Source of the DNA: Allobosea sp. LC85
Lineage (GTDB): Bacteria > Pseudomonadota > Alphaproteobacteria > Rhizobiales > Beijerinckiaceae
DNA length: 64,000 nucleotides
Direction: 5' to 3'
NCBI RefSeq assembly: GCF_000735605.1
Contig: NZ_JPKG01000028.1
Coordinates: 124,001 to 188,000 of the forward strand
The stretch's first letter is position 1. The number at the start of each line of letters is the position of its first letter. Under the pieces are notes generated by a model. That model did no database searches. It was not told the DNA's origin and saw only the letters and a program-made list of their open reading frames with translations. The position numbers were made by a program, and so were the translations under genes. Below are positions 7,928 to 16,688 of this stretch, in pieces.

Positions 7928-8731
7928 ATGACAACCCGCCGCCACGCACTCGGACTTGCCGCAGCCTTCCTGTTGGGAATGGCCACCGTCTCAGGTCCGG
8001 CCCAGGCGCAGAGCAAGGAGCTCGTCATTTTCGCGGCCGCGAGCCTCAAGAATGCGCTCGACGAGGCCGCGGCCAACTGGGTCAGGGAAAGCGGCAAGCC
8101 GGCGCCAAAAATTTCCTATGCGGCGAGCAACGCGCTGGCCAAGCAGATCGCACAGGGTGCACCGGCGGATATCTTCATGTCGGCCGATCTCGACTGGATG
8201 GATTACGCCGCGTCGAAGAACCTGATCAAGCCCGACACCCGCGTCAGCCTGCTGGCCAACCGGATCGCGCTCATCGCCGCGAAGGATTCGACTGCCAAGG
8301 TCGAGCTGAAACCGGGCGTCGATCTGGCCACCGTGCTCGGCTCCGGCCGGCTCGCCATGGGCAATGTCGATTCCGTGCCGGCCGGTAAATACGGCAAGGC
8401 GGCACTCGAGAAGCTCGGTGGCTGGGACAAGATCAAGGACAAGGCGGCACAGGCCGACAACGTTCGTGCCGCCCTGTTGCTGGTCTCGCGCGGCGAGGCG
8501 CCGCTCGGCATCGTCTACACCACCGACGCCGCCGCCGACCCGCAGGTCAAGATTGTCGCCACCTTCCCCGAGGACACGCACCCGCCGATCATCTATCCGG
8601 TTGCGGTGACCAAGGACTCGGCCAACACAGACGCGCGGGCCTTCATGAGCTATCTGCGCGGTCCGGCCGCCAAGGGCGCCTTCGAGAAGCAGGGCTTCAC
8701 GGTGCTGAACAAGGCTGCCAGCTCTTCGTGA
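7928..8731 (+). CDS. modA: Molybdate ABC transporter substrate-binding protein
   Basis: This 267-residue periplasmic protein binds molybdate or tungstate. A signal peptide (MTTRRHALGLAAAFLLGMA, cleavage near AQAQS) is followed by the ModA start LVIFAAASLKNALDEAA and by ASNALAKQIAQGAPADIFMSAD, the oxyanion-binding region. The C-terminal part holds the expected APLGIVYTTDA and YPVAVTKDS segments. It heads modABC and sits directly behind the Mo-box. A GAGGGGA ribosome site precedes the ATG. Confidence 0.95.
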   Translation: MTTRRHALGLAAAFLLGMATVSGPAQAQSKELVIFAAASLKNALDEAAANWVRESGKPAPKISYAASNALAKQIAQGAPADIFMSADLDWMDYAASKNLIKPDTRVSLLANRIALIAAKDSTAKVELKPGVDLATVLGSGRLAMGNVDSVPAGKYGKAALEKLGGWDKIKDKAAQADNVRAALLLVSRGEAPLGIVYTTDAAADPQVKIVATFPEDTHPPIIYPVAVTKDSANTDARAFMSYLRGPAAKGAFEKQGFTVLNKAASSS

Positions 8732-9426
8732 GCGACTGGCTTTCACCCGAGGAATGGACGGCGGTCAGGCTCAGCCTGCTTGTCGCGACGACTGCCACGA
8801 TCGCGAGCCTGCCGATCGGCGTCGCGGTCGCGTTCCTGCTGGCACGAGGCCGCTTCTGGGGCAAGTCGCTGCTGGACGCCGTCGTGCATCTGCCGCTGAT
8901 CATGCCGCCGGTCGTGACCGGGTATCTGCTGCTGATCGGTTTCGGGCGGCGCGGCCCCATCGGACAATTTCTCTATGACTGGTTCGGCATCGTCCTCTCC
9001 TTCCGCTGGACCGGGGCCGCGCTTGCGGCCGCCGTGATGGGTTTCCCGCTGATGGTGCGGGCGATCCGGCTTTCGATCGAGGCCGTCGACCGCAAGCTCG
9101 AGGATGCCGCCGGCACCCTTGGCGCCAGTCCGCTCTGGGTCTTCCTGGCCGTGACATTGCCGCTGTGCCTACCCGGCATCGTCGTCGGCATGATCCTGAG
9201 CTTCGCCAAGGCGATGGGCGAGTTCGGCGCAACCATCACCTTCGTCTCGAACATTCCCGGCGAGACCCAGACCCTGCCCTCGGCGATCTATACCTTCACG
9301 CAAGTGCCCGGCGGCGAGGCCGGGGCCATGCGGCTGACCCTGATCTCGATTGCCATCTCCGTCATCGCACTGTTCGCCTCCGAGGCGATGGCACGGTTTG
9401 TCGGGCGCCGGATCGAGATCGAATGA
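8728..9426 (+). CDS. modB: Molybdate ABC transporter permease
   Basis: This 232-residue inner-membrane permease has about five membrane spans. The conserved EAA loop around residue 125 (DRKLEDAAGTLGASPLWVF) docks on ModC. Translation starts at a GTG that overlaps the modA stop (GTGA), so it is coupled to modA. The motif GEFGATITFVSNIPGETQTL near residue 165 is characteristic of ModB. Confidence 0.95.
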   Translation: MSDWLSPEEWTAVRLSLLVATTATIASLPIGVAVAFLLARGRFWGKSLLDAVVHLPLIMPPVVTGYLLLIGFGRRGPIGQFLYDWFGIVLSFRWTGAALAAAVMGFPLMVRAIRLSIEAVDRKLEDAAGTLGASPLWVFLAVTLPLCLPGIVVGMILSFAKAMGEFGATITFVSNIPGETQTLPSAIYTFTQVPGGEAGAMRLTLISIAISVIALFASEAMARFVGRRIEIE

Positions 9427-10517
9427 GCCCGGCTCTCGATATCGCGATCGAGCATCGGCTCGGGAACTTCCTGCTCGACGCCCGCTTCACCGCCAATGGC
9501 GGTCTGACGGCTCTCTTCGGGCGCTCCGGCTCGGGCAAGACCTCGCTGGTCAATGTCATCGGCGGCTTGATCCGTCCGACACGTGGCCGGGTCGTCATCG
9601 CGGGTGAAACCCTGGTCGACACCGCCCATGGCATCTTCGTCCCGAAACATCGTCGCCGTATCGGCTATGTCTTCCAGGAAGCGCGGCTGTTCCCGCATCT
9701 CACCGTCCGCCAGAACCTGCTCTTCGGCCGCTGGTTCGCCAGGCACCAGGGCCATGACGGCACCGAGATTGCGAACGTGCTCGAACTGCTCGGCATCGGC
9801 CATTTGCTGGAGCGGCGCCCCGCGGGGCTGTCGGGCGGCGAGAAGCAGCGCGTGGCAATCGGCCGTGCCCTGCTGGCCAGGCCGCGCCTGCTCCTGATGG
9901 ATGAGCCGCTCGCCTCGCTCGACGAAGCACGCAAGTCCGAGATTCTGCCCTATATCGAGCGGTTGCGTGACGAGATGGGCCTGCCGATCGTCTATGTCTC
10001 GCATTCGGCGACCGAGGTCGCGCGCCTGGCGACGAACCTGGTCATCGTCGACCAGGGCGTGGTCAAGGCGTCGGGTTCGACGGCAGAGGTGATGTCGCGG
10101 CTCGATGTCGCGATGTTGCCCGGAGCGCCGGAGGCGAGCGCCGTGCTGGACGCCGAAGTCACGAGCCTCGACCCCGTCCATCACCTGGCAACGTTGTCGA
10201 CGCAGGCAGGCCAGCTCCTTGTTACACGCCCTGGCCTGCGTCCGGGAGCGCGGCTGCGCGCCCGCATCCTCGCCAGCGACGTGTTCCTCAGCCTCCATCC
10301 GCTTGAAGGCATCAGTGCGCTCAACGTGCTGCAGGGTACCATTGTCGAGATCGGCTTGGGGGGCGGAACGGACAGAGCCGCGATCGACCTGCGCATCGAT
10401 TGCAATGGCGCCATGCTGGTTGCCCGGCTGACCGCGAAATCGGTGGCCCGGCTTGAGCTGAAACCAGGCAGCTCGGTCTATGCGGTCATCAAGAGCGTCT
10501 CGGTCGACGCGCCCTGA
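9423..10517 (+). CDS. modC: Molybdate ABC transporter ATP-binding protein
   Basis: This 364-residue ATPase of molybdate uptake begins at an ATG overlapping the modB stop (ATGA). Walker A is GRSGSGKTS at residues 33-41, the signature is LSGGEKQRVAIGRALL and Walker B is LLLMDEPLASLD. The C-terminal third (about 230-364) is a TOBE/Mop-type domain that can bind oxyanion and modulate transport. The full-length form makes this the only candidate molybdate-binding regulatory domain in the locus, since the nearby ModE lacks one. Confidence 0.95.
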   Translation: MSPALDIAIEHRLGNFLLDARFTANGGLTALFGRSGSGKTSLVNVIGGLIRPTRGRVVIAGETLVDTAHGIFVPKHRRRIGYVFQEARLFPHLTVRQNLLFGRWFARHQGHDGTEIANVLELLGIGHLLERRPAGLSGGEKQRVAIGRALLARPRLLLMDEPLASLDEARKSEILPYIERLRDEMGLPIVYVSHSATEVARLATNLVIVDQGVVKASGSTAEVMSRLDVAMLPGAPEASAVLDAEVTSLDPVHHLATLSTQAGQLLVTRPGLRPGARLRARILASDVFLSLHPLEGISALNVLQGTIVEIGLGGGTDRAAIDLRIDCNGAMLVARLTAKSVARLELKPGSSVYAVIKSVSVDAP

Positions 10518-10651
10518 CCCTGTCCAGGCCACGGGACGGAAGCTGCTCGTGCCATTGCGCTGTCGTTCGGCATATATGGCGGGGCGACGGGAAACGACGA
10601 TGCAGGCCTGACCGAAGCCGGCTAGACTGGTCGCGCAACAAGGACGCCTGA

Positions 10652-11029
10652 ATGCCCGAAACGCCACCGCCTCCCGCCGTCGAACTCAGCCTCCGGCTCG
10701 ACTTCTCGCCCGGCGGCCGGCTCGGCCCGGGCAAGGTCGAGTTGCTGGAAGCCGTCGAGCAGACGGGCTCGATTTCTGCTGCGGGACGGGCGATGACCAT
10801 GTCCTACCGGCGAGCCTGGCTGCTGGTCGATGAACTCAACAGGATGTTCCGGCAACCGCTTGTGGAAGCCCAACCCGGCGGCAGCAAGGGCGGCGGAGCG
10901 CATCTGACTCCGCTTGGCCGCGAGGTCGTGGCGCATTACCGCGCCGTCGAGAGCAAGGCGATGAAGGCCGGCAATCTTCATATCGAGGCGCTTCGCGGGC
11001 TCATCGAGGGGCGGGTCGGCAAGTCTTGA
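10652..11029 (+). CDS. ModE-type winged-helix regulator, DNA-binding domain only
   Basis: This 125-residue protein matches the N-terminal DNA-binding half of ModE: GKVELLEAVEQTGSISAAGRAMTMSYRRAWLLVDELN, then the wing segment GGGAHLTPLGREVV. Full ModE is about 260 residues and carries two Mop domains that sense molybdate; those are missing here and no reading-frame break suggests recent loss. It lies 134 bases after modC on the same strand and is the likely reader of the Mo-box ahead of modA. How it would sense molybdate is unclear. Confidence 0.82.
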   Translation: MPETPPPPAVELSLRLDFSPGGRLGPGKVELLEAVEQTGSISAAGRAMTMSYRRAWLLVDELNRMFRQPLVEAQPGGSKGGGAHLTPLGREVVAHYRAVESKAMKAGNLHIEALRGLIEGRVGKS

Positions 11030-11102
11030 AACGAGACAAGTCCTGAAATGAGAACAGCGCACGGTCGAACCGACCGCGCGCCGTGGAAGCCGGGCTCAGG
11101 GC

Positions 11103-12155
11103 TCAGCGTTCGATCATCTTGTTCCAGCGGCTGTTCCATTCCGGGCGCTTGGCGTTGATCGCATCCCAGTCCAGCGTCACCGCCGACTTCATGTTGGAAT
11201 GGAAGGCCTTGAGCTTCGCCTCAGCCTCGGGTGTCGCGGTCCTCGCCTTGGTGTTCGATGGAACGCCACTACCAGTGGCCATCATCCGGCTCTGAGCATC
11301 CGCCGAGAGCACATAGGCGGCGAGCTTCTGGGCCAGATCCGGCTCGGAATTGTTGGCGATGACGCACTGTGCCACCATCAGGACGACGGCCCCCTCCTTC
11401 GGCTGGGCATACTCCACCGGGATGCCCTTGTCCTTGAGATTGGCGACAGCGGTCGGCGTCAACGGGAAGATCGCGGCTTCGCCGGTCTGGACCATCTCGG
11501 AGATCTTCGCGGAGTTCGGGATGAACTCGAGCACGTTCTTGCCGATGGTCTCGCGGAACTTGCTGAAGCCGGGCTCGACATTGCTCTCGTTGCCGCCCTG
11601 GATCCGGTTGAACATCAGGAAGCCATGCAGGCCGAAGGAGGAGGCTGAGGCCGATTGGAACACGACCTTGCCCTTGAACTTCGGATCAGCGAGATCCATC
11701 CAGGAGGTGGGCGCGGCCCAGCCCTTCTCGTCGAACATCTTCTTGTTATAGGCGAGCCCGGTCATGCCGAGGTCAACGCCGACCGCCAGGTCGTCCTTCA
11801 TGCGGACGCCCGGGACGAGTTCTTCAAGCTCCGGGCCGGGCCTCAGCTTCTCGCAGAGGCCAGCGCCGGTCGCGCGCACCATGACGCCGTCATCGAGGAA
11901 CATGATGTGCATCTGCGGCTTGCCCTTGGCCGCAGTCGCCTTGGCCAGGATGTCCGAGGAGGTGCCGGGCACCACGACGATCTTGACGTCATTCGCCTTC
12001 TCGAACTCGGGGAAGACGCCTTGAGTAAAGGTGCGTTCGAAATTGCCGCCATTCATGCCGACATAGAGCGTCTTGGACTGCGCCATGGCAGCGCCGGAGG
12101 CGACGACGGCGAAGGCGGCGACAGTGCTCGCCAGAGCGGTACGGCGGTTGATCAT
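11103..12155 (-). CDS. ABC transporter substrate-binding protein (PotD-like)
   Basis: This 350-residue periplasmic binding protein has a signal peptide ending near AAMAQS (about residue 26). It belongs to the polyamine/iron-type extracellular solute-binding group: LYVGMNGGNFERTF at the N-terminus, GMTGLAYNKKMFDEKGW in the hinge and LAAYVLSADAQSRMM near the end. It is the last gene of a minus-strand operon with a PotABC-like transporter and a three-subunit dehydrogenase. Its start overlaps the stop of the flavoprotein gene (ATGA). The ligand is probably the substrate of that dehydrogenase. Confidence 0.9.
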   Translation of the reverse strand: MINRRTALASTVAAFAVVASGAAMAQSKTLYVGMNGGNFERTFTQGVFPEFEKANDVKIVVVPGTSSDILAKATAAKGKPQMHIMFLDDGVMVRATGAGLCEKLRPGPELEELVPGVRMKDDLAVGVDLGMTGLAYNKKMFDEKGWAAPTSWMDLADPKFKGKVVFQSASASSFGLHGFLMFNRIQGGNESNVEPGFSKFRETIGKNVLEFIPNSAKISEMVQTGEAAIFPLTPTAVANLKDKGIPVEYAQPKEGAVVLMVAQCVIANNSEPDLAQKLAAYVLSADAQSRMMATGSGVPSNTKARTATPEAEAKLKAFHSNMKSAVTLDWDAINAKRPEWNSRWNKMIER

Positions 12156-13348
12156 GAAAATGTCTCCCTTGGGTGTTGCGGCTCTGATGCTTCTCCCGCA
12201 CCCGAGCCTCGGTCGGTGCGGGTCGAATTCGGTGCGGGCGTGAAGCGTCCGACCGTGAAGGCGTCGATGGGGGTCGTGCTGTGCCCGTCGCGGACGAGTT
12301 CGGCCAGGACCTCGCCGACGCCGGGCGCGATCTGGAAGCCGGCGCCGGTGAAGCCGAAGGCGTGGATCAGGCCGGGCGTCGTCAGGCTCGGCCCGATCAC
12401 CGGGTTGCGATCGGGCATCGCACCCTCGGTGCCGCTCCAGAAGCGGATGGCGTGGGCATGGCGCAGGCCGGGGAAGAGTTCGGCCGCACGGTTCATGATG
12501 GCAAGCGCGTCCTCCCCGCGGGGGCGCGAGAAATCGCGATCATCCAGGGGCAAGGCGCGCTCACCGCCGACGACGCAATTGCCGCGCTCGACCTGCCGGG
12601 CATAGATGCCGCCGCCCTCCATGCCGATATTGGCGGTCATGACGGCCTCGAGCGGCTCGGTCACCACCATCGAGGGATAAATGCGCGCAAGCGGCACCGT
12701 CTCGCCGAATGCCGCAGCGAAGCTGTCCGCCCAGGCGCCCGCGCTGTTGATGACGAAACGCGCGCTCAGCGAAAGATCATCGCCCGCTTCCAGCGCGAAG
12801 CCCGCGCCGTTGCGCGTTACGCCCTTGACCAGCGTGTTCTCCAGCACATGGACACCGGCACGGCGCGCTGCGCTGGCAAAACCGGTCGAGACCAGTCGCG
12901 GGTTGGCGTGGCCGTCGCCGGCGCAGAAGGAGGCGCCGAACACGTCGCCGCCGACCCAGCCGAACCGCTCGCGCAGGCCGTTATGGCCAATCAGCTCCAG
13001 ACCGAGCCCCTGTCCGGCAACCGCCTCGGCATAGGCTTCGAGTGCGGCCATGTCGGCCTCGTCGCGCGCGAGCTTGAGATGGCCGGAGCGCAGGAACTCG
13101 CCATCGATGCCGATCAGCGCCTGCAGCCGCGGCCAGATGGCATGCGCGCGCTGCGACAGCGGCAATTGCTCGAGCGGCCGCCCCTGGCGGCGCACGCCGC
13201 CGTAATTTACGCCGCTCGCCTGCGCGCCACAAAAGCCCTTGTCGAGCAGCGCCACCGACATGCCCATGCCGCGTAGCGCAAGAGCCGCCGAACTGCCGAC
13301 CAGGCCGCCGCCAATGATGGCGACATCGACATCGAGACGCCGGCTCAT
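12152..13348 (-). CDS. FAD-dependent oxidoreductase, HcnC/DAO-like subunit
   Basis: This 398-residue flavoprotein of the glycine/D-amino acid oxidase family has the dinucleotide fold DVAIIGGGLVGSSAALALRG at residues 7-26 and the C-terminal DAO motif LIHAFGFTGAGFQIAPGVGE. In three-component enzymes such as HcnABC, opine oxidase and D-hydroxyproline dehydrogenase, this subunit oxidises a C-N bond of an amino acid derivative. It is coupled to its neighbours by ATGA overlaps on both sides. The substrate is unknown. Confidence 0.88.
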   Translation of the reverse strand: MSRRLDVDVAIIGGGLVGSSAALALRGMGMSVALLDKGFCGAQASGVNYGGVRRQGRPLEQLPLSQRAHAIWPRLQALIGIDGEFLRSGHLKLARDEADMAALEAYAEAVAGQGLGLELIGHNGLRERFGWVGGDVFGASFCAGDGHANPRLVSTGFASAARRAGVHVLENTLVKGVTRNGAGFALEAGDDLSLSARFVINSAGAWADSFAAAFGETVPLARIYPSMVVTEPLEAVMTANIGMEGGGIYARQVERGNCVVGGERALPLDDRDFSRPRGEDALAIMNRAAELFPGLRHAHAIRFWSGTEGAMPDRNPVIGPSLTTPGLIHAFGFTGAGFQIAPGVGEVLAELVRDGHSTTPIDAFTVGRFTPAPNSTRTDRGSGAGEASEPQHPRETFS

Positions 13349-14733
13349 TCCGGCGCCTCCGCACCCGTCTCGGCCATCGTCAGCGCGAGCGGGATCGGCT
13401 TGACCGGCGCCTGGCTCCGCAGCCGGCCGACGGCGTCGATCCGCCGGCCCGTCGCTCCGCCGAGAAGCTCAGCCGCCACGCTGCCGCAGATCCGTCCCTG
13501 GCAGCGGCCCATGCCGATCCGGCTGACGGCCTTCAGCCGGTTGAGCTCGCTGATCTCGAAATGGCCGACGGCGCGGCGAACCTCGCCGGCGCTGATCTCC
13601 TCGCAGCGGCAGACGGGTGTCTCGTCGGCAATGTCCTTCGCCCAATGCGCCGGGAACGGGAATGCAGCTTCGAGAACATCGCGGAAGCGGCCGATGCGGG
13701 AAAGCTCGCGCCCAATGGCTTCGCCGCGCTCCGGAGCATGCGGCAAGCCGCGATCCTCGAGCAGGGCCAGCGCGGCGCGCTCGCCGGTGAGCTCCGCCGC
13801 ATCCGCGCCCGCAATGGCGGCGCCGTCACCCGCGAGATAGACGCCTGCTACGCTGCCCCGGCCGGCCGCATCGCGTTCAGGGAGCCAGGCACGGTCACGC
13901 TGATCGAACCGGAAGCGGCAGCCCGCGAGATCGGCGAGTTGGGTTTCCGAGCGCAGCGCCAGGCCATAGCCGATGCCATCGCAGGAGAGTGTCCGTGTCC
14001 GCGTGCCCTGGCGCCACGTGATCGCCTCGACGCGCCTCGCCCCGTCGACGCGGACATGCTCCACGCCATAATGCAGCGCGACACCGCGCAGCCTGAGTTC
14101 GGCCGTCATCCGCATGCCGCGCAAGATGACCGCGGGCTCGAGCGCAAGGCCGCGCAGCAGGTTGAGCTTCGCGTCGAAGGGCGCGGTATCCAGCACCGCA
14201 GCGACGTCGACACCGGCCTTCAGATATTGCCAGGCGACGAGATAGAGCAGCGGCCCGGAGCCAAGCAAGACGACGCGCGAGCCAATGGCGCAGCCCTGCG
14301 CCTTCAGCGCGATCTGGGCACCACCGAGGGTGAAGACGCCTGGCAAGGTCCAGCCCGGAATCGGCAGGATGCGATCGGTCGCGCCGGTTGCCAGGATCAG
14401 CCCGTCATAGGCGACTTGGCGGCTGGTTCCGGCCATCGCGACATCGGCCTTGCTGTCGCGCAGGTTCCAGAGCAGCGCTTGGGGCCAATAGTCGACCCGC
14501 CCTGCGAGTGCCGCGAAGTCGCGATGGAGTTTCTCGGCCTTTGACGCTTCGGAGCCATAGAGCGCCGTGCTGCTGCGTTCGTCGGCAACGAGCCGCTGGC
14601 GATAGATCTGGCCGCCGCAGGCGGGCGCCTCGTCGACCACGAGTGGACGCAGGCCGGCCTTAACCAGGGTCTCGGCGGCCCGGACGCCGGCGGGTCCCGC
14701 GCCAACGATGAGCGGTTGCGCACGCGCCGTCAC
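13345..14733 (-). CDS. NAD(P)/FAD-dependent oxidoreductase, HcnB-like subunit
   Basis: This 462-residue subunit has an N-terminal FAD fold (PLIVGAGPAGVRAAETLVKAG), a second nucleotide fold (RVVLLGSGPLLYLVAWQ) and a C-terminal BFD-like iron-sulfur region. That region has CRCEE near residue 385, then CQGRIC. It passes electrons between the 2Fe-2S subunit and the DAO-like subunit. I chose the GTG at 14733, which overlaps the stop of the 2Fe-2S gene (GTGA); the frame stays open upstream, but that part is antisense to no family motif and overlaps the neighbour. Confidence 0.87.
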   Translation of the reverse strand: MTARAQPLIVGAGPAGVRAAETLVKAGLRPLVVDEAPACGGQIYRQRLVADERSSTALYGSEASKAEKLHRDFAALAGRVDYWPQALLWNLRDSKADVAMAGTSRQVAYDGLILATGATDRILPIPGWTLPGVFTLGGAQIALKAQGCAIGSRVVLLGSGPLLYLVAWQYLKAGVDVAAVLDTAPFDAKLNLLRGLALEPAVILRGMRMTAELRLRGVALHYGVEHVRVDGARRVEAITWRQGTRTRTLSCDGIGYGLALRSETQLADLAGCRFRFDQRDRAWLPERDAAGRGSVAGVYLAGDGAAIAGADAAELTGERAALALLEDRGLPHAPERGEAIGRELSRIGRFRDVLEAAFPFPAHWAKDIADETPVCRCEEISAGEVRRAVGHFEISELNRLKAVSRIGMGRCQGRICGSVAAELLGGATGRRIDAVGRLRSQAPVKPIPLALTMAETGAEAPE

Positions 14734-15020
14734 GCCGCCCTCCCCTTGGCCGTCACGATCCGCATGCCGGCGGCGAGCGCCGTGGTGCAGGCGCGCAGGC
14801 GTTCCCCGCCTTCGAGGCGTACCCAGCAATCCTGGCAGGCGCCCATCTGGCAGAAGCCGGCACGCGGCGAAGCCGAGAACTCGCTTACGCGCAGCGCCTC
14901 GGTGCGATTGAGGATGGCGGTCAGCACGGTGTCTCCGGCCCGCCCCTCGCAAGGCTCGCCATCGAGGATGAAGGCAATGACCGGGTGGCTCTTGCGTGCG
15001 ATGCGGTGAAGCAGTGGCAT
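14730..15020 (-). CDS. 2Fe-2S protein, HcnA-like subunit
   Basis: This 96-residue protein is a plant-type ferredoxin-like subunit. The cysteine pattern is CQMGACQDCW plus a later RACTTAL, which supplies the ligands of a 2Fe-2S cluster, preceded by FILDGEPCEGRAGDTVLTAIL. It forms the small subunit of the three-part dehydrogenase with the next two genes. It lies only ten bases after the upstream permease gene, so the transporter and enzyme are one transcript. Confidence 0.9.
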   Translation of the reverse strand: MPLLHRIARKSHPVIAFILDGEPCEGRAGDTVLTAILNRTEALRVSEFSASPRAGFCQMGACQDCWVRLEGGERLRACTTALAAGMRIVTAKGRAA

Positions 15021-15030
15021 CGGCTCGCGC

Positions 15031-15825
15031 TCACTTCTGCCCGACGAGGATCTTGTCGAGCCCGAACGCGCGGTCGAGCACCAGCATCGCGCCGGCCGTC
15101 AGCGCGATCATCAGCGCCGAGACCGCCGCCATCATCGGGTCGATGGATTCGGTCGCGTACATGTACATCCGGACCGGCAGGGTCACGGTCGCCGGCGAGG
15201 TGACGAAGATCGACATGGTCAACTCGTCGAAGCTGTTGATGAAGGCGAGCAGCCAACCGCCGGTGATGCCCGGCAGGATCATCGGCGCCGTGACGCGGCG
15301 AAACACCGTCCAGTGCGAGGCGCCAAGCGTCATGGCCGCCTGTTCGGCGCTGCGATCCATGCCCGAAAGCGCCGCCAGGACCAGCCGCAGCACATAGGGC
15401 GTGACGATGATGACATGGCTGACGACCAGCCAGGTGAAGCTTCCGGTCGCGCCGATCAGGGCGAAGAGCCGCAGGAACGCGACGCCCAGCACGAGATGCG
15501 GGATGATCAGTGGCGACAGGAAGAGCGCGTTCAGCCCATCGCGGCCGGGGAAGTCGTAGCGGTCGATGGCGAGCCCGGCCGGGACGGCGAGTGCGATCGC
15601 GATCGTCGCCGACAGCGTCGCCAGCGACAGGCTGTTGACGAAGGAGGCGACGAAATCCGGGTGCACGAAGATCTCGCGGAACCAGCGCAGCGAGAAGCTG
15701 GTGGTCGGAATCGAGAGCGTGTTCTCGGGCGTGAAGGCGACGAGGCAGATGACCAGCAGCGGCGCCAGCACGAAGGCGACGACGAGCGTGTGGAAGGCGA
15801 GCGCGAGCGGACCATTCTTCTGCAT
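15031..15825 (-). CDS. ABC transporter permease (PotC-like)
   Basis: This 264-residue inner-membrane permease has about six membrane segments. The ATPase-contact loop near residue 165 is EQAAMTLGASHWTVFRRVTAP. The N-terminus resembles PotC (LALAFHTLVVAFVLAPLLVICLVAF is one long hydrophobic segment). It pairs with the PotB-like permease five bases upstream, and the ATPase and binding-protein genes lie in the same operon. Confidence 0.9.
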   Translation of the reverse strand: MQKNGPLALAFHTLVVAFVLAPLLVICLVAFTPENTLSIPTTSFSLRWFREIFVHPDFVASFVNSLSLATLSATIAIALAVPAGLAIDRYDFPGRDGLNALFLSPLIIPHLVLGVAFLRLFALIGATGSFTWLVVSHVIIVTPYVLRLVLAALSGMDRSAEQAAMTLGASHWTVFRRVTAPMILPGITGGWLLAFINSFDELTMSIFVTSPATVTLPVRMYMYATESIDPMMAAVSALMIALTAGAMLVLDRAFGLDKILVGQK

Positions 15826-15830
15826 GGCGC

Positions 15831-16688
15831 TTATCCCAAGGTCCGGCGAGCGCGGGCTTCGACCATGCGGTTATAGGCCAGCATGATGATGAGGTTCGCG
15901 ACGAGCACGATGATCGCAATCGTGGCGCCAAGCGGCCAGTTCAGCTCGTGCATGAACTCGTCATAGACGAGCGTCGCCGCCATCTTGAGCCTGCGGCCGC
16001 CGAGCAGGCCAGGGATGGCGAAGGCGCTGGCCGAAAGCCCGAAGACGATCAGGCTGCCCGACAGCATGCCCATGCTGACCTGCGGCATCACCACCCGTCG
16101 CAGCGCCGTGAAACGCGAGGCGCCAAGCGTCCAGGCGGCGGCTTCGACCGAGGGATCGAGCTTCTGCAGCGACGTCCAGACCGGGATGACCATGAAGGGC
16201 AGCATGACGTGGACAAGCGCGATCACGATCGCGCTCTCGGTGTAGAGCAGCTTGACCGTGCCAAGCCCAAGCGCCTGCAGCGCCTGGTTCACCAGCCCGG
16301 TCGAGCCAAGCAGCATGCTCCAGCCAAAGGCGCGCACCACGACGGAGACGAGCAGCGGCCCAATGATCACCAGCAGGAAGACGGAGCGCCAGGGATCGCG
16401 CATCCGCGCCAGGATATAGGCCTCGGGTACACCGATCAGCGCGCAGATCAGCGTCGTCAGCGCCGCCAGACGCAGCGTCCGCCAGAAGATGCCGAGATAA
16501 TAATCGTCGGTGACCACCGCGAGGTAATGCGCGAGCGTGAACTCGTTCTTGATCCCCGTGCCGTGGTCATAGACGTGGAATGACAGGATCACCGTCAGCA
16601 CCAGCGGGACGATGACCAGAGCCAGGAATAGCAGGGCGCCGGGCGAGACCAGCAGCCAGGGCGTCAGCGCCGGACGGGCCCGGCTCAT
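15831..16688 (-). CDS. ABC transporter permease (PotB-like)
   Basis: This 285-residue inner-membrane permease has six predicted membrane spans. A typical ATPase-contact loop lies near residue 195 (EAAAWTLGASRFTALRRVVMP). Its start overlaps the ATPase stop (ATGA). It is the first of the two membrane subunits of the importer. Confidence 0.9.
   Translation of the reverse strand: MSRARPALTPWLLVSPGALLFLALVIVPLVLTVILSFHVYDHGTGIKNEFTLAHYLAVVTDDYYLGIFWRTLRLAALTTLICALIGVPEAYILARMRDPWRSVFLLVIIGPLLVSVVVRAFGWSMLLGSTGLVNQALQALGLGTVKLLYTESAIVIALVHVMLPFMVIPVWTSLQKLDPSVEAAAWTLGASRFTALRRVVMPQVSMGMLSGSLIVFGLSASAFAIPGLLGGRRLKMAATLVYDEFMHELNWPLGATIAIIVLVANLIIMLAYNRMVEARARRTLG

Noticed and set aside
10560..10600. 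ATATAT-containing stretch ahead of the modE-like gene as a second Mo-box
   Set aside because: The flanking half-sites do not match the 28-base layout seen ahead of modA.
11040..11100. Possible terminator between the modE-like gene and the convergent binding-protein gene
   Set aside because: Only imperfect stems could be drawn and no T-run is present.
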